DNA of 64,000 bases from Aerococcus loyolae. GTDB taxonomy: Bacteria; Bacillota; Bacilli; Lactobacillales; Aerococcaceae. Positions 48,130 through 59,405 of the stretch are shown piece by piece (the first letter of the stretch is position 1; every line of letters starts with the position of its first letter). The notes below the pieces were generated by a model. The model did not search any database. It was not told the origin of the DNA and saw nothing but the letters and a program-made list of their open reading frames with translations. The translations under genes were made by a program, and so were the position numbers. The stretch spans positions 1,550,001 through 1,614,000 of the forward strand of contig NZ_CP126958.1 in NCBI RefSeq assembly GCF_002871915.2, written 5' to 3'.

Positions 48130-48157
48130 CACCAAAAAAGCCGGAATTCCGGCTTTT
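48130..48157 (-). terminator. Terminator of the 563-aa membrane protein gene
   Basis: AAAAGCCGG-AATT-CCGGCTTTT, a perfect palindrome, runs into TTTTTT on the minus strand, 20 bases after the stop codon. Confidence 0.88.
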
Positions 48158-48176
48158 ACATTATTATACTAAACAA

Positions 48177-49868
48177 CTAATCAAGGATTTCCATTTTCTC
48201 TACCTGGCCGTCCTCTTTGACTTGGAGTTTAACCGCCGTATCGGGCACTAGGAAGGGAAGCTCTTCATTAAGTTGAATGGGGACTTGGTAGATACTGCCA
48301 TCGATCTTCAAGTAATAGACTGAATTGCCCTCTTTGACTACAGCAGCGATTCGGTCTAAGTTACCTTCAATGGTTTTAAGGTCTTCCATTTGGCTGACTT
48401 CTTCAAAATGGGCGCCACTAGCCTTGGCATAGTCTTCAATCAAAGCAGGGACTGACTGAGCGATGATCACATTTTGATAGTTATTGACATCAATTAAGGC
48501 ATACTGCTTGATCAATCCGGCCTGGTCCTTTAGAGACAAGATATACATGGGATTGCCCTTTAAATTAATTAAGAGTGGGAAAGTTGCTTGGTAGCCTTTT
48601 TCTTGGACAGACCCTTCCGAAGACTTCATGGCTGACATTTCCTCAGCCGCGGTCAAGGGATAGAAACTAGTCTCCTTGGTCCGCATATTAACCAAGACAA
48701 AGCCGATATTTGAAGCATCCTGAGCCACAGAAGTGACCCCGGTATAAAGGAAGATGTCATCGTTCATCGGCAAGTAATTATAGCCTGCTGTAGGCTTGGT
48801 CACACCCGTCTTAGCAAATAAGGCATTCCAAAAGCCGCCCCGGTATTTCCCGTTCATCTGCAGTTGGTGGAGGATGATGTCGGAAGAATAGACTCGGTCA
48901 ATCCAGCCGGGAACTTGGTCCAGTTGATAGTGCTGGGTCTCCCCACTTACCGCATCCAATAAGACCACTCCTGTAGGTTCAGGCTCCTTAACTATAAAAT
49001 GCTTACCATAAGTGGTCGCCACATAGTAGGGATGCCCTTGGTCGTCGACCTCAAAGGAGGGTTGGTTAAAAATGGCAAAGGGATAGCGTAGACGCAAGAC
49101 CCGTTTAGCATTGCGGAAGAAGAGATCATCATTGGTGTATTTCATGGTGTTTTCTAAGTCCACTAATTTAGTATCTCCTGAGACCATATCGACTTGGATA
49201 TAGTTAGGAATCCCCTGCCTAAAATTATTCAACCACTTGAAAAAACCAGCATATTCCAAGGGGGATACCCGGTAGGGATGGCCTTGAATATTAATCTGCG
49301 TATAGTCAGGGGCTGCTTCAAACTGAGAAACCAATTCAGAAAGTTCGCCCAAGCGTCGGTTTCCTAATAAGGCAGCTGTATCGCGGTCAATTAAGGGAAT
49401 CTGGCTCACATCAGTTTCTGGAAAGTCTTCCTTAAAACCCTTCTTATCCAGCTCGATCATGTGAGCATAGCGGTCAGCCATGAACAAGGGACTATAAATC
49501 ACCTGGATAGCCAGATAGGCAAGTAGTGCAAGCCCTAGTCCAGCAAAAAGAAGCCGATATTTACGCTTGGGCCGGTCTTTTTGACTAAAGGCAGACCGCA
49601 AACGCTGGCCGAGATTAGCTTGCCGAGCCTTCTGGCGCTGAGTTCGTTTTAGCTCACTATCATAGATCGCTTCAGCAATAAAGAAGAGTAAAGCCCCGAT
49701 GCCAAGAAAGGCCCAAAAAGCCATGGAGGCATAGTTCAAAGGAGGTAGGTAAAAATAATAGTAGCCGAGTAGGATCAAGAGAGCACCAGCATGTAAGCCC
49801 CAGCGCAATCTTCTCAAGCGACTTTTTTTCTTTTGACCTTCTTTTTCTGAATGGGTAACGTCTTTCAT
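48177..49868 (-). CDS. Membrane-anchored protein of unknown function, 563 aa
   Basis: I do not recognise a named family. A Lys/Arg-rich cytoplasmic start (EGQKKKSRLRRLRW) leads to two helices (about 26-45 and 48-68), a basic loop (about 75-100) and a third helix (about 104-124). About 440 residues would then lie outside the membrane. That part contains repeated beta-type blocks with Tyr/Pro (GHPYRVSPLEY, GHPYYVATTYGKHF), suggesting a sensor or wall-facing domain with internal duplication. It stands alone between lysS and the str operon, with its own terminator. Similar proteins are, as far as I recall, loosely labelled as Tat-signal or hypothetical proteins in Lactobacillales; no twin-arginine motif of proper form is seen here. 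Confidence 0.8.
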   Translation of the reverse strand: MKDVTHSEKEGQKKKSRLRRLRWGLHAGALLILLGYYYFYLPPLNYASMAFWAFLGIGALLFFIAEAIYDSELKRTQRQKARQANLGQRLRSAFSQKDRPKRKYRLLFAGLGLALLAYLAIQVIYSPLFMADRYAHMIELDKKGFKEDFPETDVSQIPLIDRDTAALLGNRRLGELSELVSQFEAAPDYTQINIQGHPYRVSPLEYAGFFKWLNNFRQGIPNYIQVDMVSGDTKLVDLENTMKYTNDDLFFRNAKRVLRLRYPFAIFNQPSFEVDDQGHPYYVATTYGKHFIVKEPEPTGVVLLDAVSGETQHYQLDQVPGWIDRVYSSDIILHQLQMNGKYRGGFWNALFAKTGVTKPTAGYNYLPMNDDIFLYTGVTSVAQDASNIGFVLVNMRTKETSFYPLTAAEEMSAMKSSEGSVQEKGYQATFPLLINLKGNPMYILSLKDQAGLIKQYALIDVNNYQNVIIAQSVPALIEDYAKASGAHFEEVSQMEDLKTIEGNLDRIAAVVKEGNSVYYLKIDGSIYQVPIQLNEELPFLVPDTAVKLQVKEDGQVEKMEILD

Positions 49869-49952
49869 AAACTTTCCTCCTCAAGTAACTTTTATTCGGG
49901 CGTCTCTTCATCGTTATTTATCTATAAGTATTGTTTGACTTAATTATACCAA

Positions 49953-49998
49953 TAAAAAAAGGCTGCTTCATCTTCCATTTAGTGAAAATCAAGCAGCC
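49953..49998 (-). terminator. Terminator of the lysS transcript
   Basis: On the minus strand GGCTGCTT (49998-49991) pairs with AAGCAGCC (49968-49961) followed by seven T. It lies about 217 bases past the lysS stop, leaving an unusually long 3' UTR. Confidence 0.85.
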
Positions 49999-50049
49999 TA
50001 AGACTTCTATCAGATCAGCTGGTGCAAAAACTCAGCCTCTTTTCAAACC

Positions 50050-50170
50050 TGCTCCAAGCGCGAGCTGAGCTCCATTTCAGAAGTCCTTGCAAATTCTCTT
50101 TGAGGATTTACGGCGTACTTCTTCCAATCGCTATAGCTGTTCGAAGCAAAGCGAGTTACAGATATAGTAT
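50050..50170 (-). other. Structured intergenic stretch (3' UTR of lysS), function unknown
   Basis: The 346-base gap 49869-50214 holds no credible gene. Between the lysS stop and its terminator there are two imperfect hairpins: 50079-50122 (AGAAGT...ACTTCT, inner AAAT/ATTT and CTC/GAG) and 50131-50167 (CTATAGCTGT...ACAGATATAG, one mismatch). Confidence 0.5.
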
Positions 50171-50214
50171 GCGTAGCTCTCTCCCTCTTTTTGCGCTTGT
50201 CGCACTCTCTTGTT

Positions 50215-51738
<1,524 letters not shown>

Positions 51739-51805
51739 TTATTTCATTCTATTAAAAACAGCCCTTCAGGCATGTTTTTTGGTCTTCCCTCTTATTCTAT
51801 ACTAT

Positions 51806-52855
51806 TTACCGGTTTTTAGCAGCTTCTCTTTGTGCTAAACGTTCTTCACGTGATAGACGTTTCCGTTTAGGGGCCTTTTCGCGTTCTTTGGTTGCCTTAG
51901 CGAAATCGTTTAACAGGTCAACGACTTCTTGGTAGGAATCAGCCTGGGTACAGGCCACCTTGACCTTAGCCGAACGAGGGATTCCTTTGAGATAATAAGC
52001 CACCATGGAACGAAATTCACGGACTCCAACACTTTCCCCTTTTAAGTCAACCAGTCGGGTCAAGTGGTCCTTGCAGGCTTCAATCCGCTCCAGACCGGTT
52101 TTTTCAGGGAGGAGTTCCCCGGTCTCCACATAATGGACCATGCGGTGGATTACCCAGGGGTTACCTAGGCAACCGCGTCCGACCATGACGCCATCAACCC
52201 CATAATTGTCGAGGGCGTACTTGGCTTCTTCGGGAGTTCGGATGTCTCCATTGCCGTAGAAAGGCACCGAGAGCTTTTGACTGACTTGCTTGATAATGTC
52301 CCAGTTAGCCTTACCGGTATACATTTGCTCCCGGGTTCTACCATGCATAGCAATCATCTTCGCACCAGCTTCTTGGGCTGCCAGGGCATTTTCCACGGCT
52401 AGGATATGGTCATCGTCCCAACCCGTCCGCATTTTCACTGTGACTGGGATAGAAACTGCATCGGCAACCGTCTTTACCCGCTTATAGACCTCATTAGGAT
52501 CTAAGAGCGCCTTTGATCCCGCATCGGTCTTCACCACTTTATTAACCGGGCAGCCCATGTTGATATCAATGATGGCAGCCTTGGTATTAGCTTCAATAAA
52601 TTGGGCCGCTTCAGCTAAGGAGTCGGCCTGACCGCCAAAGATCTGCACGGAAAGCGGCCACTCTTCATCCTCAATATGCAGCATGGATAGGGTCTTTTTG
52701 TTTCTAAAATGAATCCCTTGGTCAGAAATCATTTCACAAACAACCAGTCCCGCTCCCTGGGCCTTGACAATGGTTCGGAAGGCGGCGTTAGAGACACCAG
52801 CCATCGGAGCGACCGCAATGGGGTTTGTGATTTCAATATTGCCGATTTTGATCAT
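51806..52855 (-). CDS. dusB: tRNA-dihydrouridine synthase
   Basis: This 349-aa FMN TIM-barrel reduces uridines in the tRNA D-loop. Motifs: NPIAVAPMAGVSNAAFR, DINMGCPVNKVV with the catalytic Cys region, KMRTGWDDDH and MVGRGCLGNPW. The C-terminus is basic (KRKRLSREERLAQREAAKNR). A -10 TATAAT (52876-52871) lies just upstream, so it may start its own transcript with lysS. Confidence 0.96.
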   Translation of the reverse strand: MIKIGNIEITNPIAVAPMAGVSNAAFRTIVKAQGAGLVVCEMISDQGIHFRNKKTLSMLHIEDEEWPLSVQIFGGQADSLAEAAQFIEANTKAAIIDINMGCPVNKVVKTDAGSKALLDPNEVYKRVKTVADAVSIPVTVKMRTGWDDDHILAVENALAAQEAGAKMIAMHGRTREQMYTGKANWDIIKQVSQKLSVPFYGNGDIRTPEEAKYALDNYGVDGVMVGRGCLGNPWVIHRMVHYVETGELLPEKTGLERIEACKDHLTRLVDLKGESVGVREFRSMVAYYLKGIPRSAKVKVACTQADSYQEVVDLLNDFAKATKEREKAPKRKRLSREERLAQREAAKNR

Positions 52856-52913
52856 AGTACTCCCTTTCTAATTATAGACACACCAAATGATTCTATCAGA
52901 AAAAACGGCAGAA

Positions 52914-52947
52914 GAAAAGAGCAGAGACAAAAGCCTCAGCCCTTTTT
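52914..52947 (-). terminator. Terminator after the cysteine-synthase-like gene
   Basis: On the minus strand AAAAGGGCTGAGGC pairs with a GTCTCTGCTCTTTT arm around TTTT (several non-canonical positions) and ends in CTTTTCTTC. It lies 165 bases after the stop at 53112. Confidence 0.6.
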
Positions 52948-52965
52948 CTTTCTTTAATTTCGTCC

Positions 52966-53096
52966 TTTAGTGTGACTGTCGCACTCTTTCTAGTTGAGTT
53001 CGTACGCCAGCCTTGAAGTTGCTTCAGAAAATGCCAACGCACAGATTCCTGTGCTTATGGTATTTTCCTCCACCAATTCAAGTCTCTGACGGCGTC
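52966..53096 (-). other. Long imperfect hairpin element in the 3' UTR of the cysteine-synthase-like gene
   Basis: A short hairpin (AGTGTGAC/GTCGCACT, 52969-52985) is followed by a rod-like structure at 53004-53095: outer ACGCC/GGCGT, middle CTTGAA/TTCAAG, then GAAAATGCC/GGTATTTTC and inner GCACAG/CTGTGC. No gene is present. It could be a regulatory RNA, a 3' UTR stabiliser or a small mobile repeat. Confidence 0.5.
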
Positions 53097-53111
53097 CTCA
53101 CATCCTTTATC

Positions 53112-53969
53112 TTACCGCCCATTAGCTATGGTGACTACCTTATGTCCCCGGCCGAGGCGTTCGGCAAGGGCAATCGCTCCAGTAATGGCTAGGGCAGATT
53201 GGAAGTCGACTTCAAGGCCTTCATTGACCTTTAGCCACTCTTGTTCTTGATAAGCGCGGCCGTCTTGGACCCGGATAATCTCAGCAAAGAGACTGGTATC
53301 TAGGAGGGGTAAGTCGCTAGCCATGTCAAGATCATTTAAGCTTGATTGACCACTTGTTTCCACAGCATAAATGGCGGTCTTTTCCGATGCTTCTTTGAGG
53401 GCCCGGCCGATACCAGAGAGACTTGCTCCTGTTGATACCGCCGAGACAAAGGCATTCGGAGCTTTCCCGTCTAAGGCCTCAATAATTTCCGGTCCCGTAG
53501 TCAGCTGGTGGACCACCGAGCAGGCATAGTCACTATCAGGATGAAGCAAGAGTGTTTCTTCTTTTTGGCCACTTTCAATGGCAGCTTGTCTTTGCTCAGT
53601 GACTTTGTCAGGATCGCTGAGAGGATGAATGGTCATACCGTATTCACGCAGTGTTTTCAAGTCAGCCTCACTGACCACTTCGTTGAGGAAGAAGTCGCCA
53701 TCATAACCCTTAATCGCCGCTAGGCAAGCCAAGGAACGAATAGTGACAAAGTCAGCGCAGACCACTAGCGTCGTCCCACTGGTTAGGTCGCCTCTCTCTT
53801 CATAGACTTCCAACAGATTTAATAAGGAACGGTCTTTGATGTGACCAGTGGGATTTTGCTTTTCTAATTTGACATAAACATCCGCTGCTTGATAAGGAAC
53901 TGACCGCTGTAATTTAATCAGTGGAGTCTCTCCAATGGTCAAGAGCAAATTATCCAGTTTTTCTACCAT
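53112..53969 (-). CDS. Cysteine synthase-fold protein with altered active site
   Basis: The 285-aa protein has the CysK fold: TIGETPLIKL, then NPTGHIKDRS with the PLP-binding Lys45. The substrate loop that normally reads TSGNTG is replaced by CADFVTI (about 71-77). The phosphate loop GTGGT appears as SVSTGASLSG-like (AVSTGASLSG), and the C-terminal PSSG is VDFQSA. It may still hold PLP but probably does not make cysteine by the usual route. ATG 53969 is chosen since GAGG lies eight bases before it; ATG 53999 lacks a site. Position beside hslO and dusB matches that of cysK in many Firmicutes, so it looks like a diverged orthologue. Confidence 0.8.
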   Translation of the reverse strand: MVEKLDNLLLTIGETPLIKLQRSVPYQAADVYVKLEKQNPTGHIKDRSLLNLLEVYEERGDLTSGTTLVVCADFVTIRSLACLAAIKGYDGDFFLNEVVSEADLKTLREYGMTIHPLSDPDKVTEQRQAAIESGQKEETLLLHPDSDYACSVVHQLTTGPEIIEALDGKAPNAFVSAVSTGASLSGIGRALKEASEKTAIYAVETSGQSSLNDLDMASDLPLLDTSLFAEIIRVQDGRAYQEQEWLKVNEGLEVDFQSALAITGAIALAERLGRGHKVVTIANGR

Positions 53970-54048
53970 TTTACACACCTCTTCATCAGCTTCTGGCATT
54001 TATTATTACTATTTTAGCATAATCAACTAAGCAACTAAAGGTAAAGGA

Positions 54049-54930
54049 CTAGGCTTGGGCCTCCTCTAGGAGTTTTTCCAAGTCGTCCTTACTGTAGTGA
54101 TAATGACTATTACAGAAATGGCAAACGGTTTCTGCCTGACCATCTTCTTCAATAATGGCTTTTAGTTCCTGACTGCCTAGGCTGACTAAACCCTTAGCAA
54201 AGCGTTCCTTGGTGCAGTCACAAGTAAAGCTTATCGGATGGGTAGACAAGATATTGGCTTGGCCTTCACCTAAGAGACGTTCAATAATTTCCTCCAGGCT
54301 GGCATGCTGGCTGAGTAATTTAGTGATGTGAGGGAGATCTTGAACGGTGCGCTCCAAACGGCTAATGGTTTCTTCGCTCGCTCCCGGTAAGACTTGTAAC
54401 ATCCAACCCCCTGCCTTGTTGACTGATTCATCCGGATTGACTAAAACGCCAAGGCCAATAGCAGAAGGAATTTGTTCCGAAGCTGCTAAATAATAAGTGA
54501 AGTCCTCGGCAATCTCTCCCGAAACAATCGGAGTTTGTCCACTAAAAGGTTCCTTCAAACCCAGGTCCTTAGTGACTGAAAAAGTTCCTTCAGTGCCAAC
54601 CACTTTACGGACATCCAGCTTCCCTTGGTCATTCAAGTCGAGAGAGACATGGGGATTGTCAATATAACCTTTGACCTCGCCGGCTCCATTAGCGGTCGTG
54701 ACAATTTTTCCACCTAGACCATTTCCTTTAATTTGAACCGACATTCTGGCATCGTCTTTAATATCGCCAGCTAAGAGCAAAGTCCCGATTAAAGTCCGCC
54801 CCAAAGCGGCTGTGGCTGCGCTCCAGGTATCATGGCGTTGGCGGGCGTCTTCCACTAAGTCACCGGCGTCGATCACACTACAACGTACAAAACCATCTTT
54901 AGAAATTGCTTTAATTAACTTATCTGTCAT
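54049..54930 (-). CDS. hslO: Redox-regulated chaperone Hsp33
   Basis: The 293-aa holdase is activated by oxidation through a C-terminal zinc centre; Cys237, Cys239, Cys270 and Cys273 (FTCDCTK and VCHFCN) are all present. The N-terminal half has the GTLLLAGDIKDD and GNGLGGKIV blocks. It lies 120 bases upstream of the cysteine-synthase-like gene. Confidence 0.97.
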   Translation of the reverse strand: MTDKLIKAISKDGFVRCSVIDAGDLVEDARQRHDTWSAATAALGRTLIGTLLLAGDIKDDARMSVQIKGNGLGGKIVTTANGAGEVKGYIDNPHVSLDLNDQGKLDVRKVVGTEGTFSVTKDLGLKEPFSGQTPIVSGEIAEDFTYYLAASEQIPSAIGLGVLVNPDESVNKAGGWMLQVLPGASEETISRLERTVQDLPHITKLLSQHASLEEIIERLLGEGQANILSTHPISFTCDCTKERFAKGLVSLGSQELKAIIEEDGQAETVCHFCNSHYHYSKDDLEKLLEEAQA

Positions 54931-54960
54931 TTTTTAAATTCCTTTCCTTAATGCCTTTTT

Positions 54961-54989
54961 ATTATGCCTAATTCACCTATCAATAGCAA
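54961..54989 (-). promoter_or_regulatory. Promoter of hslO
   Basis: TTGCTA (54989-54984), 17-base spacer, CATAAT (54966-54961). It follows the ftsH terminator, so hslO starts a new transcript. Confidence 0.6.
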
Positions 54990-55050
54990 ATGATTGATTT
55001 TTGCTAGTTCATAGCTAAGGACTAAATTCATTTGCAATAATTTTCTCATG

Positions 55051-55080
55051 AAAAAAGGACTGCGTCTTTTGGCGCAGTCC
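55051..55080 (-). terminator. Terminator of ftsH
   Basis: On the minus strand GGACTGCG (55080-55073) pairs with CGCAGTCC (55064-55057), then six T. Confidence 0.88.
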
Positions 55081-55106
55081 CGATTACTTAACCGATCAAG
55101 TTAAGC

Positions 55107-57257
55107 TTATTCTTGGTCATCATCATTTGATTCTTGAGGAGAAGCATCATCATGTTGAGTTTCATTTGAATCATCCTCATGACGGTCTTCCTCTGGAGAG
55201 CTAATGGTCTCTTCCTTGGAATCATCGACCTCTTCTTGAACCTTCTTTTGACGTTCAATTTGAGATTTCTTCAAGTTCTCTTTGGCTTCTTCATAAGAAA
55301 TCGGTTCATTTTCATGACCGCTTTGTTGACTTTCGTCATCCTCAGGTAAACGACCGTTTTCAAATAAACTCTTAATTTGTTTAGCATTTAAGGTCTCTAG
55401 TTTTAAGAGGTGTTCAGCAATCACACGGACTTGCTCCTTATGCTGACTTAAGATATCTTTGGCTTCTTCCAAGGCTTGGTCCATAACCTTGCGGAGCTCT
55501 TGGTCGATTTTAGCCGCTGTTTCACCTGAATAAGATTTTTGTTGGTAAGGATTGGTGCCTCTCATGGAGTGGTTTCCTTCATAAGAAATCGGACCTAATT
55601 CCTCACTCATCCCATATTCAGTAATCATGCTACGGGCTAAAGAGGTTGCCTGTTCAAAGTCATTGGATGCCCCAGTGGTCTGGGTGTCGAAGAAGATTTC
55701 TTCTGAAGCACGTCCTCCAAGCAGCCCCACAATTTGTTCGTGAAGGTTTTTCTTGGAGTGCATGGTTTGATCTTCCTTAGGTAGCATCACTGCATAACCC
55801 CCCGCTTTACCACGAGGAACAATGGTCACCTTATGAACAACGCGAGCATCGCTTAAGACCATACCACAGACGGTATGTCCAGCTTCGTGGAAGGCGGTTA
55901 CCCGGCGTTCTTCTAAGCTTGGTTGGCTGTTTGGTTTAGCCGGACCAGCGATAACGCGGTCCTGGGCTTCATCCACATCCACCATTTCGATTCTCTTCTT
56001 ATCTAAACGGGCGGCTAATAAGGCGGCTTCGTTGAGGACGTTTTCTAATTCCGCCCCGGTAAAGCCTGGTGTTTGTTGGGCAATCACTTTGAGGTCGACA
56101 TTTTGAGCTAGTGGCTTGTTGCGGGCGTGAACTTTCAGAATGGCTTCCCGGCCTTTCACATCTGGACGACCCACTAAGATTTGGCGGTCAAAACGTCCTG
56201 GACGTAATAAGGCTGGGTCTAAGACATCAGAACGGTTGGTAGCTGCAATCACGATCACATTGTCTTTTTCTTCAAAACCGTCCATTTCAACTAAGAGTTG
56301 GTTCAAGGTTTGTTCACGTTCATCATGGCCACCGCTCCCTGAAGCTGCGCCCCGTTGCCGACCAACCGCATCAATTTCATCAATGAAAATGATAGCAGGC
56401 GAATTTTTCTTGGCCGTATCAAACAAGTCACGCACCCGGCTAGCCCCGACACCGACGAACATTTCCACAAATTCTGACCCCGAGATGGAGTAGAAAGGTA
56501 CATTGGCTTCCCCGGCTACCGCTTTGGCTAGTAAGGTTTTACCAGTCCCTGGAGGTCCTTCCAGAAGCACCCCTTTAGGAATCCGAGCACCAATATCGTG
56601 GTATTTCTTGGGAGCACGGAGGAAGTCAACCAGTTCAACCAGTTCTTCCTTCTCTTCCTCACAACCAGCCACGTCAGAGAATTTCACCCGTGATTTTTTA
56701 GAGACGTCTTCTACCCGGCTCTTTCCCATTTGCATGGGGTTGTTCCGTCCCCCACCTTGGGTTTGTGAGAACATCATATACATGATAAAGACGAAGAAGA
56801 TTAAGGGAATGGCACTCATGATCAAACTAATCCACATATTCGTTTGATCTTCTTCTTGGGCCACGACTTCGGTCCCTGAATCTTCTGCCGCTTGGTTAAT
56901 GGCTGACAGGGTTGAGTCATTAGGTAATACATGAACAATGAAGCCCTTCGCTTGGTCGAGTTCAGTATTATTTAATATCGGAATATTATTGGAAGTTGAT
57001 GACTCACTTCCTTCCTTGTCCTCCCGGTACTTCCCGGTGATCTCATAGGCGCCTGCGCGAGGTTTAATTTGAACCGTTTCAATTTCTTTATCCTTCAGTT
57101 TTTGAATGAATTCGGATTGGTTAATTTCCTCTGAAGCAGCCGAATTCCCTCCTGACGAGAAGAAATTCACCACTCCTAGAAGCGCCAAGAAAATGACAAT
57201 GATAATTAGACCACTGGAAAAAAAGTTATTGGGTCTCTTTGATCCTTTTCTTTGCAT
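55107..57257 (-). CDS. ftsH: ATP-dependent membrane zinc protease FtsH
   Basis: The 716-aa protein has two membrane helices (about 14-35 and 141-162) flanking a small external domain. The AAA+ domain follows with Walker A GPPGTGKT (234-241), Walker [12 protein letters not shown] and [20 protein letters not shown], then the zinc protease site HEAGH (457-461). Residues about 640-716 are an unusually long acidic, Asp/Glu/Ser/Gln-rich tail ([16 protein letters not shown]). It degrades unassembled membrane proteins and regulators. 65 bases after hpt. Confidence 0.98.
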   Translation of the reverse strand: MQRKGSKRPNNFFSSGLIIIVIFLALLGVVNFFSSGGNSAASEEINQSEFIQKLKDKEIETVQIKPRAGAYEITGKYREDKEGSESSTSNNIPILNNTELDQAKGFIVHVLPNDSTLSAINQAAEDSGTEVVAQEEDQTNMWISLIMSAIPLIFFVFIMYMMFSQTQGGGRNNPMQMGKSRVEDVSKKSRVKFSDVAGCEEEKEELVELVDFLRAPKKYHDIGARIPKGVLLEGPPGTGKTLLAKAVAGEANVPFYSISGSEFVEMFVGVGASRVRDLFDTAKKNSPAIIFIDEIDAVGRQRGAASGSGGHDEREQTLNQLLVEMDGFEEKDNVIVIAATNRSDVLDPALLRPGRFDRQILVGRPDVKGREAILKVHARNKPLAQNVDLKVIAQQTPGFTGAELENVLNEAALLAARLDKKRIEMVDVDEAQDRVIAGPAKPNSQPSLEERRVTAFHEAGHTVCGMVLSDARVVHKVTIVPRGKAGGYAVMLPKEDQTMHSKKNLHEQIVGLLGGRASEEIFFDTQTTGASNDFEQATSLARSMITEYGMSEELGPISYEGNHSMRGTNPYQQKSYSGETAAKIDQELRKVMDQALEEAKDILSQHKEQVRVIAEHLLKLETLNAKQIKSLFENGRLPEDDESQQSGHENEPISYEEAKENLKKSQIERQKKVQEEVDDSKEETISSPEEDRHEDDSNETQHDDASPQESNDDDQE

Positions 57258-57322
57258 ACATTAGCTCCATTTCTAATTTTAAACTAAATCGGTCTTATCC
57301 AGATAGGTAAGTATAACACAGA

Positions 57323-57856
57323 TTAAGCCTGATCGCTCTTTAAAACCCCTACATAAGGTAGATTACGGTACTTTTGCGCATAGTCCATGCCGTATCCCAC
57401 CACAAAGGCGTCAGGAATTTCTTTGCCGAGGTAATCAGCCTCAACTTTTACCTGTCGGCGGTCAGCCTTGTTCAAAAATGCACATATTTTTACCGATGCA
57501 GCCTGGCGCTCTTTGAAGAGTTCACCTAGGCGTTCCAAGGTATAGCCTGTATCGACAATATCTTCTACCAATAAGACATGCCGGCCAGCCACAGAAGCCT
57601 CTAAATCTTTGAGGATCTTAACGTCACCACCTGATTCGGTGCCGTCGCCGTAGCTAGAAACCGCCATAAAGTCCACTTCTAAAGGGACATTAATTTCTCG
57701 GATTAAATCAGCCATAAATAAAAATGATCCCTTAAGGATGCCGACCACAAGCAGGTCTTGGTCTTGATAATCTTTGGAAATTTCCTCGCCTAAGCGCTTA
57801 TTAATGGCTTGGATTTCCTCCGTACTGATTAAGATATCGCTAATCTCTTGGTTCAT
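57323..57856 (-). CDS. hpt: Hypoxanthine phosphoribosyltransferase
   Basis: The 177-aa purine-salvage enzyme has the PRPP motif LLVEDIVDTGYTL (95-107) and the C-terminal PDAFVVGYGMDY purine-binding block. It sits between tilS and ftsH as in most Firmicutes. Confidence 0.98.
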   Translation of the reverse strand: MNQEISDILISTEEIQAINKRLGEEISKDYQDQDLLVVGILKGSFLFMADLIREINVPLEVDFMAVSSYGDGTESGGDVKILKDLEASVAGRHVLLVEDIVDTGYTLERLGELFKERQAASVKICAFLNKADRRQVKVEADYLGKEIPDAFVVGYGMDYAQKYRNLPYVGVLKSDQA

Positions 57857-57961
57857 GTATAGCCTCCGTGTTATATAAGTTCAATTATGTCCTTAATTGT
57901 AGCAAAAGCAGCTACCTGTCTGCAACATTTTCAGCCCTTTTAGACAATTTTTAAGGAATGC

Positions 57962-59380
57962 TTAGACTCGCTGAATTTGGCTAAAAGCCGCCTCCCCGTT
58001 CAGAGGATAGCGGTAGAGCCATTGCCCCTTTTGACTTAAGATTCCAAGGACAAAAGACTGGCCTCGGACTATCAGCCAGGCCGTCTGACGGTCAGCTTGA
58101 GGTATCTTCTCATTAATAAAGAAACGGCGGATTTTTTGCTGGCTTCCTGAGGGGAGTTTGAGATAGTCGCCAGCTTGCCGGTGGCGGATAGTCAGAGCTT
58201 GGTCACTTAGGGATTGAGACAGGTAAAAGCTCTGGCTGGTGTCCTGATGCTTTTCTTGACCAGCCAAAGTCCAGCTTAGGGCGAAGTTTTCTAGTTGGAC
58301 AGAAGGCCCGCCCAATTCGACTTGTCTTTCTGACAAATTCTGATTAACTTGATAATAGCTAGCTGGGTTGGTTTTCAAGCGGACAAAGGCGGCCTGGTAG
58401 ACCTTATCCAGGACATAGTCTCCTGGCAAGGCCCATTGCCCTTGGGCAGCCCCCTGGTTAAGAAAAGCGACCAAATCCTCCATTCCTGCCCGAGTGAAGG
58501 CCAAGAGTTCTGGTGTCTCAAAGCGCTGAAAAAGCATTTCCATTAATAAGACTTGTTCCGCTTGAGAATACTGACCCAGGACTTCCAAGTCGATGCGAAA
58601 ACAGCCCGCTTCTTGGTCAAATAAGTTAGCCAGCAGCTGGTTGAGTTGGGGTTGAACCAGGTCTAATAAGGCCTTGAGGTCAGTTTGAAAATGGCGGAAA
58701 TGTTCCTTGAAGTTGACAGATTCCCCCTCCAGATAAGGAATAATGTCTTGGCGGAAACGATTACGTTGGAAGTGCCTATCCCAGTTAGTCAAGTCTTCCT
58801 GGTAGGGAATCCCTTCTTCTCTAGCCAGTTCATACAAGCTGGCTTTATCGATGTCTAGAAGGGGTCGGAGAATTTGGGCCTTAGGGTAGGTGTAGAGCGG
58901 GCTAAGGACCTCCATTCCCCTAAAACTGGCCAAATGTCCGCCATGGACCAGTCGCATTAAACCGGTCTCTACCTGGTCATCACTATGGTGGGCCGTCACC
59001 AGGCGCAAGGAGGCCTGGTCTTTGAGAATTTTTCCAAAGGCATGGTAGCGGAAGGCCCGGGCCTTGGCTTCAACATTGCCGCCTAAATCGTCCGGGTGCT
59101 GCCAAATACTTACCTTGAGGTCCAAGTCGCGTTCTTGGCAATAGGCCACCATCATTTCCTGCTCAGCTTCAGATTCAGGGCGCAGGCGGTGGTTAATATG
59201 GATGACAAAGAAATTTAGCCCATGAGTCGCTTGCAGTGTCTCAAAACCCCTTAAAAGGGCCATGGAATCCACACCACCAGAAACCGCCAAGGCATAAGGT
59301 TTGTGACTAGCTAAATAGTCGCTATCTTCTGCCACTAACTTTTGGTAAATCATTTGGGCAAGTTGACTGAGCTCTAACAT
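57962..59380 (-). CDS. tilS: tRNA(Ile)-lysidine synthetase
   Basis: The 472-aa N-type ATP pyrophosphatase has the PP-loop SGGVDS (34-39), and HHSDDQVET and RPLLDI blocks follow. It converts C34 to lysidine so that tRNA reads AUA, and is essential. The C-terminal TilS domain (RHRQAGDYLKLPSGSQ, KIRRFFINEKIP) is complete. Confidence 0.97.
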   Translation of the reverse strand: MLELSQLAQMIYQKLVAEDSDYLASHKPYALAVSGGVDSMALLRGFETLQATHGLNFFVIHINHRLRPESEAEQEMMVAYCQERDLDLKVSIWQHPDDLGGNVEAKARAFRYHAFGKILKDQASLRLVTAHHSDDQVETGLMRLVHGGHLASFRGMEVLSPLYTYPKAQILRPLLDIDKASLYELAREEGIPYQEDLTNWDRHFQRNRFRQDIIPYLEGESVNFKEHFRHFQTDLKALLDLVQPQLNQLLANLFDQEAGCFRIDLEVLGQYSQAEQVLLMEMLFQRFETPELLAFTRAGMEDLVAFLNQGAAQGQWALPGDYVLDKVYQAAFVRLKTNPASYYQVNQNLSERQVELGGPSVQLENFALSWTLAGQEKHQDTSQSFYLSQSLSDQALTIRHRQAGDYLKLPSGSQQKIRRFFINEKIPQADRQTAWLIVRGQSFVLGILSQKGQWLYRYPLNGEAAFSQIQRV

Positions 59381-59405
59381 CTTCCACCTTCCTCATAAAA
59401 ATAAA

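Noticed and set aside
48057..48251. A 64-codon plus-strand frame upstream of rpsL
   Set aside because: Runs over a promoter and terminator of the opposite strand and into an antisense gene; composition is not coding-like.
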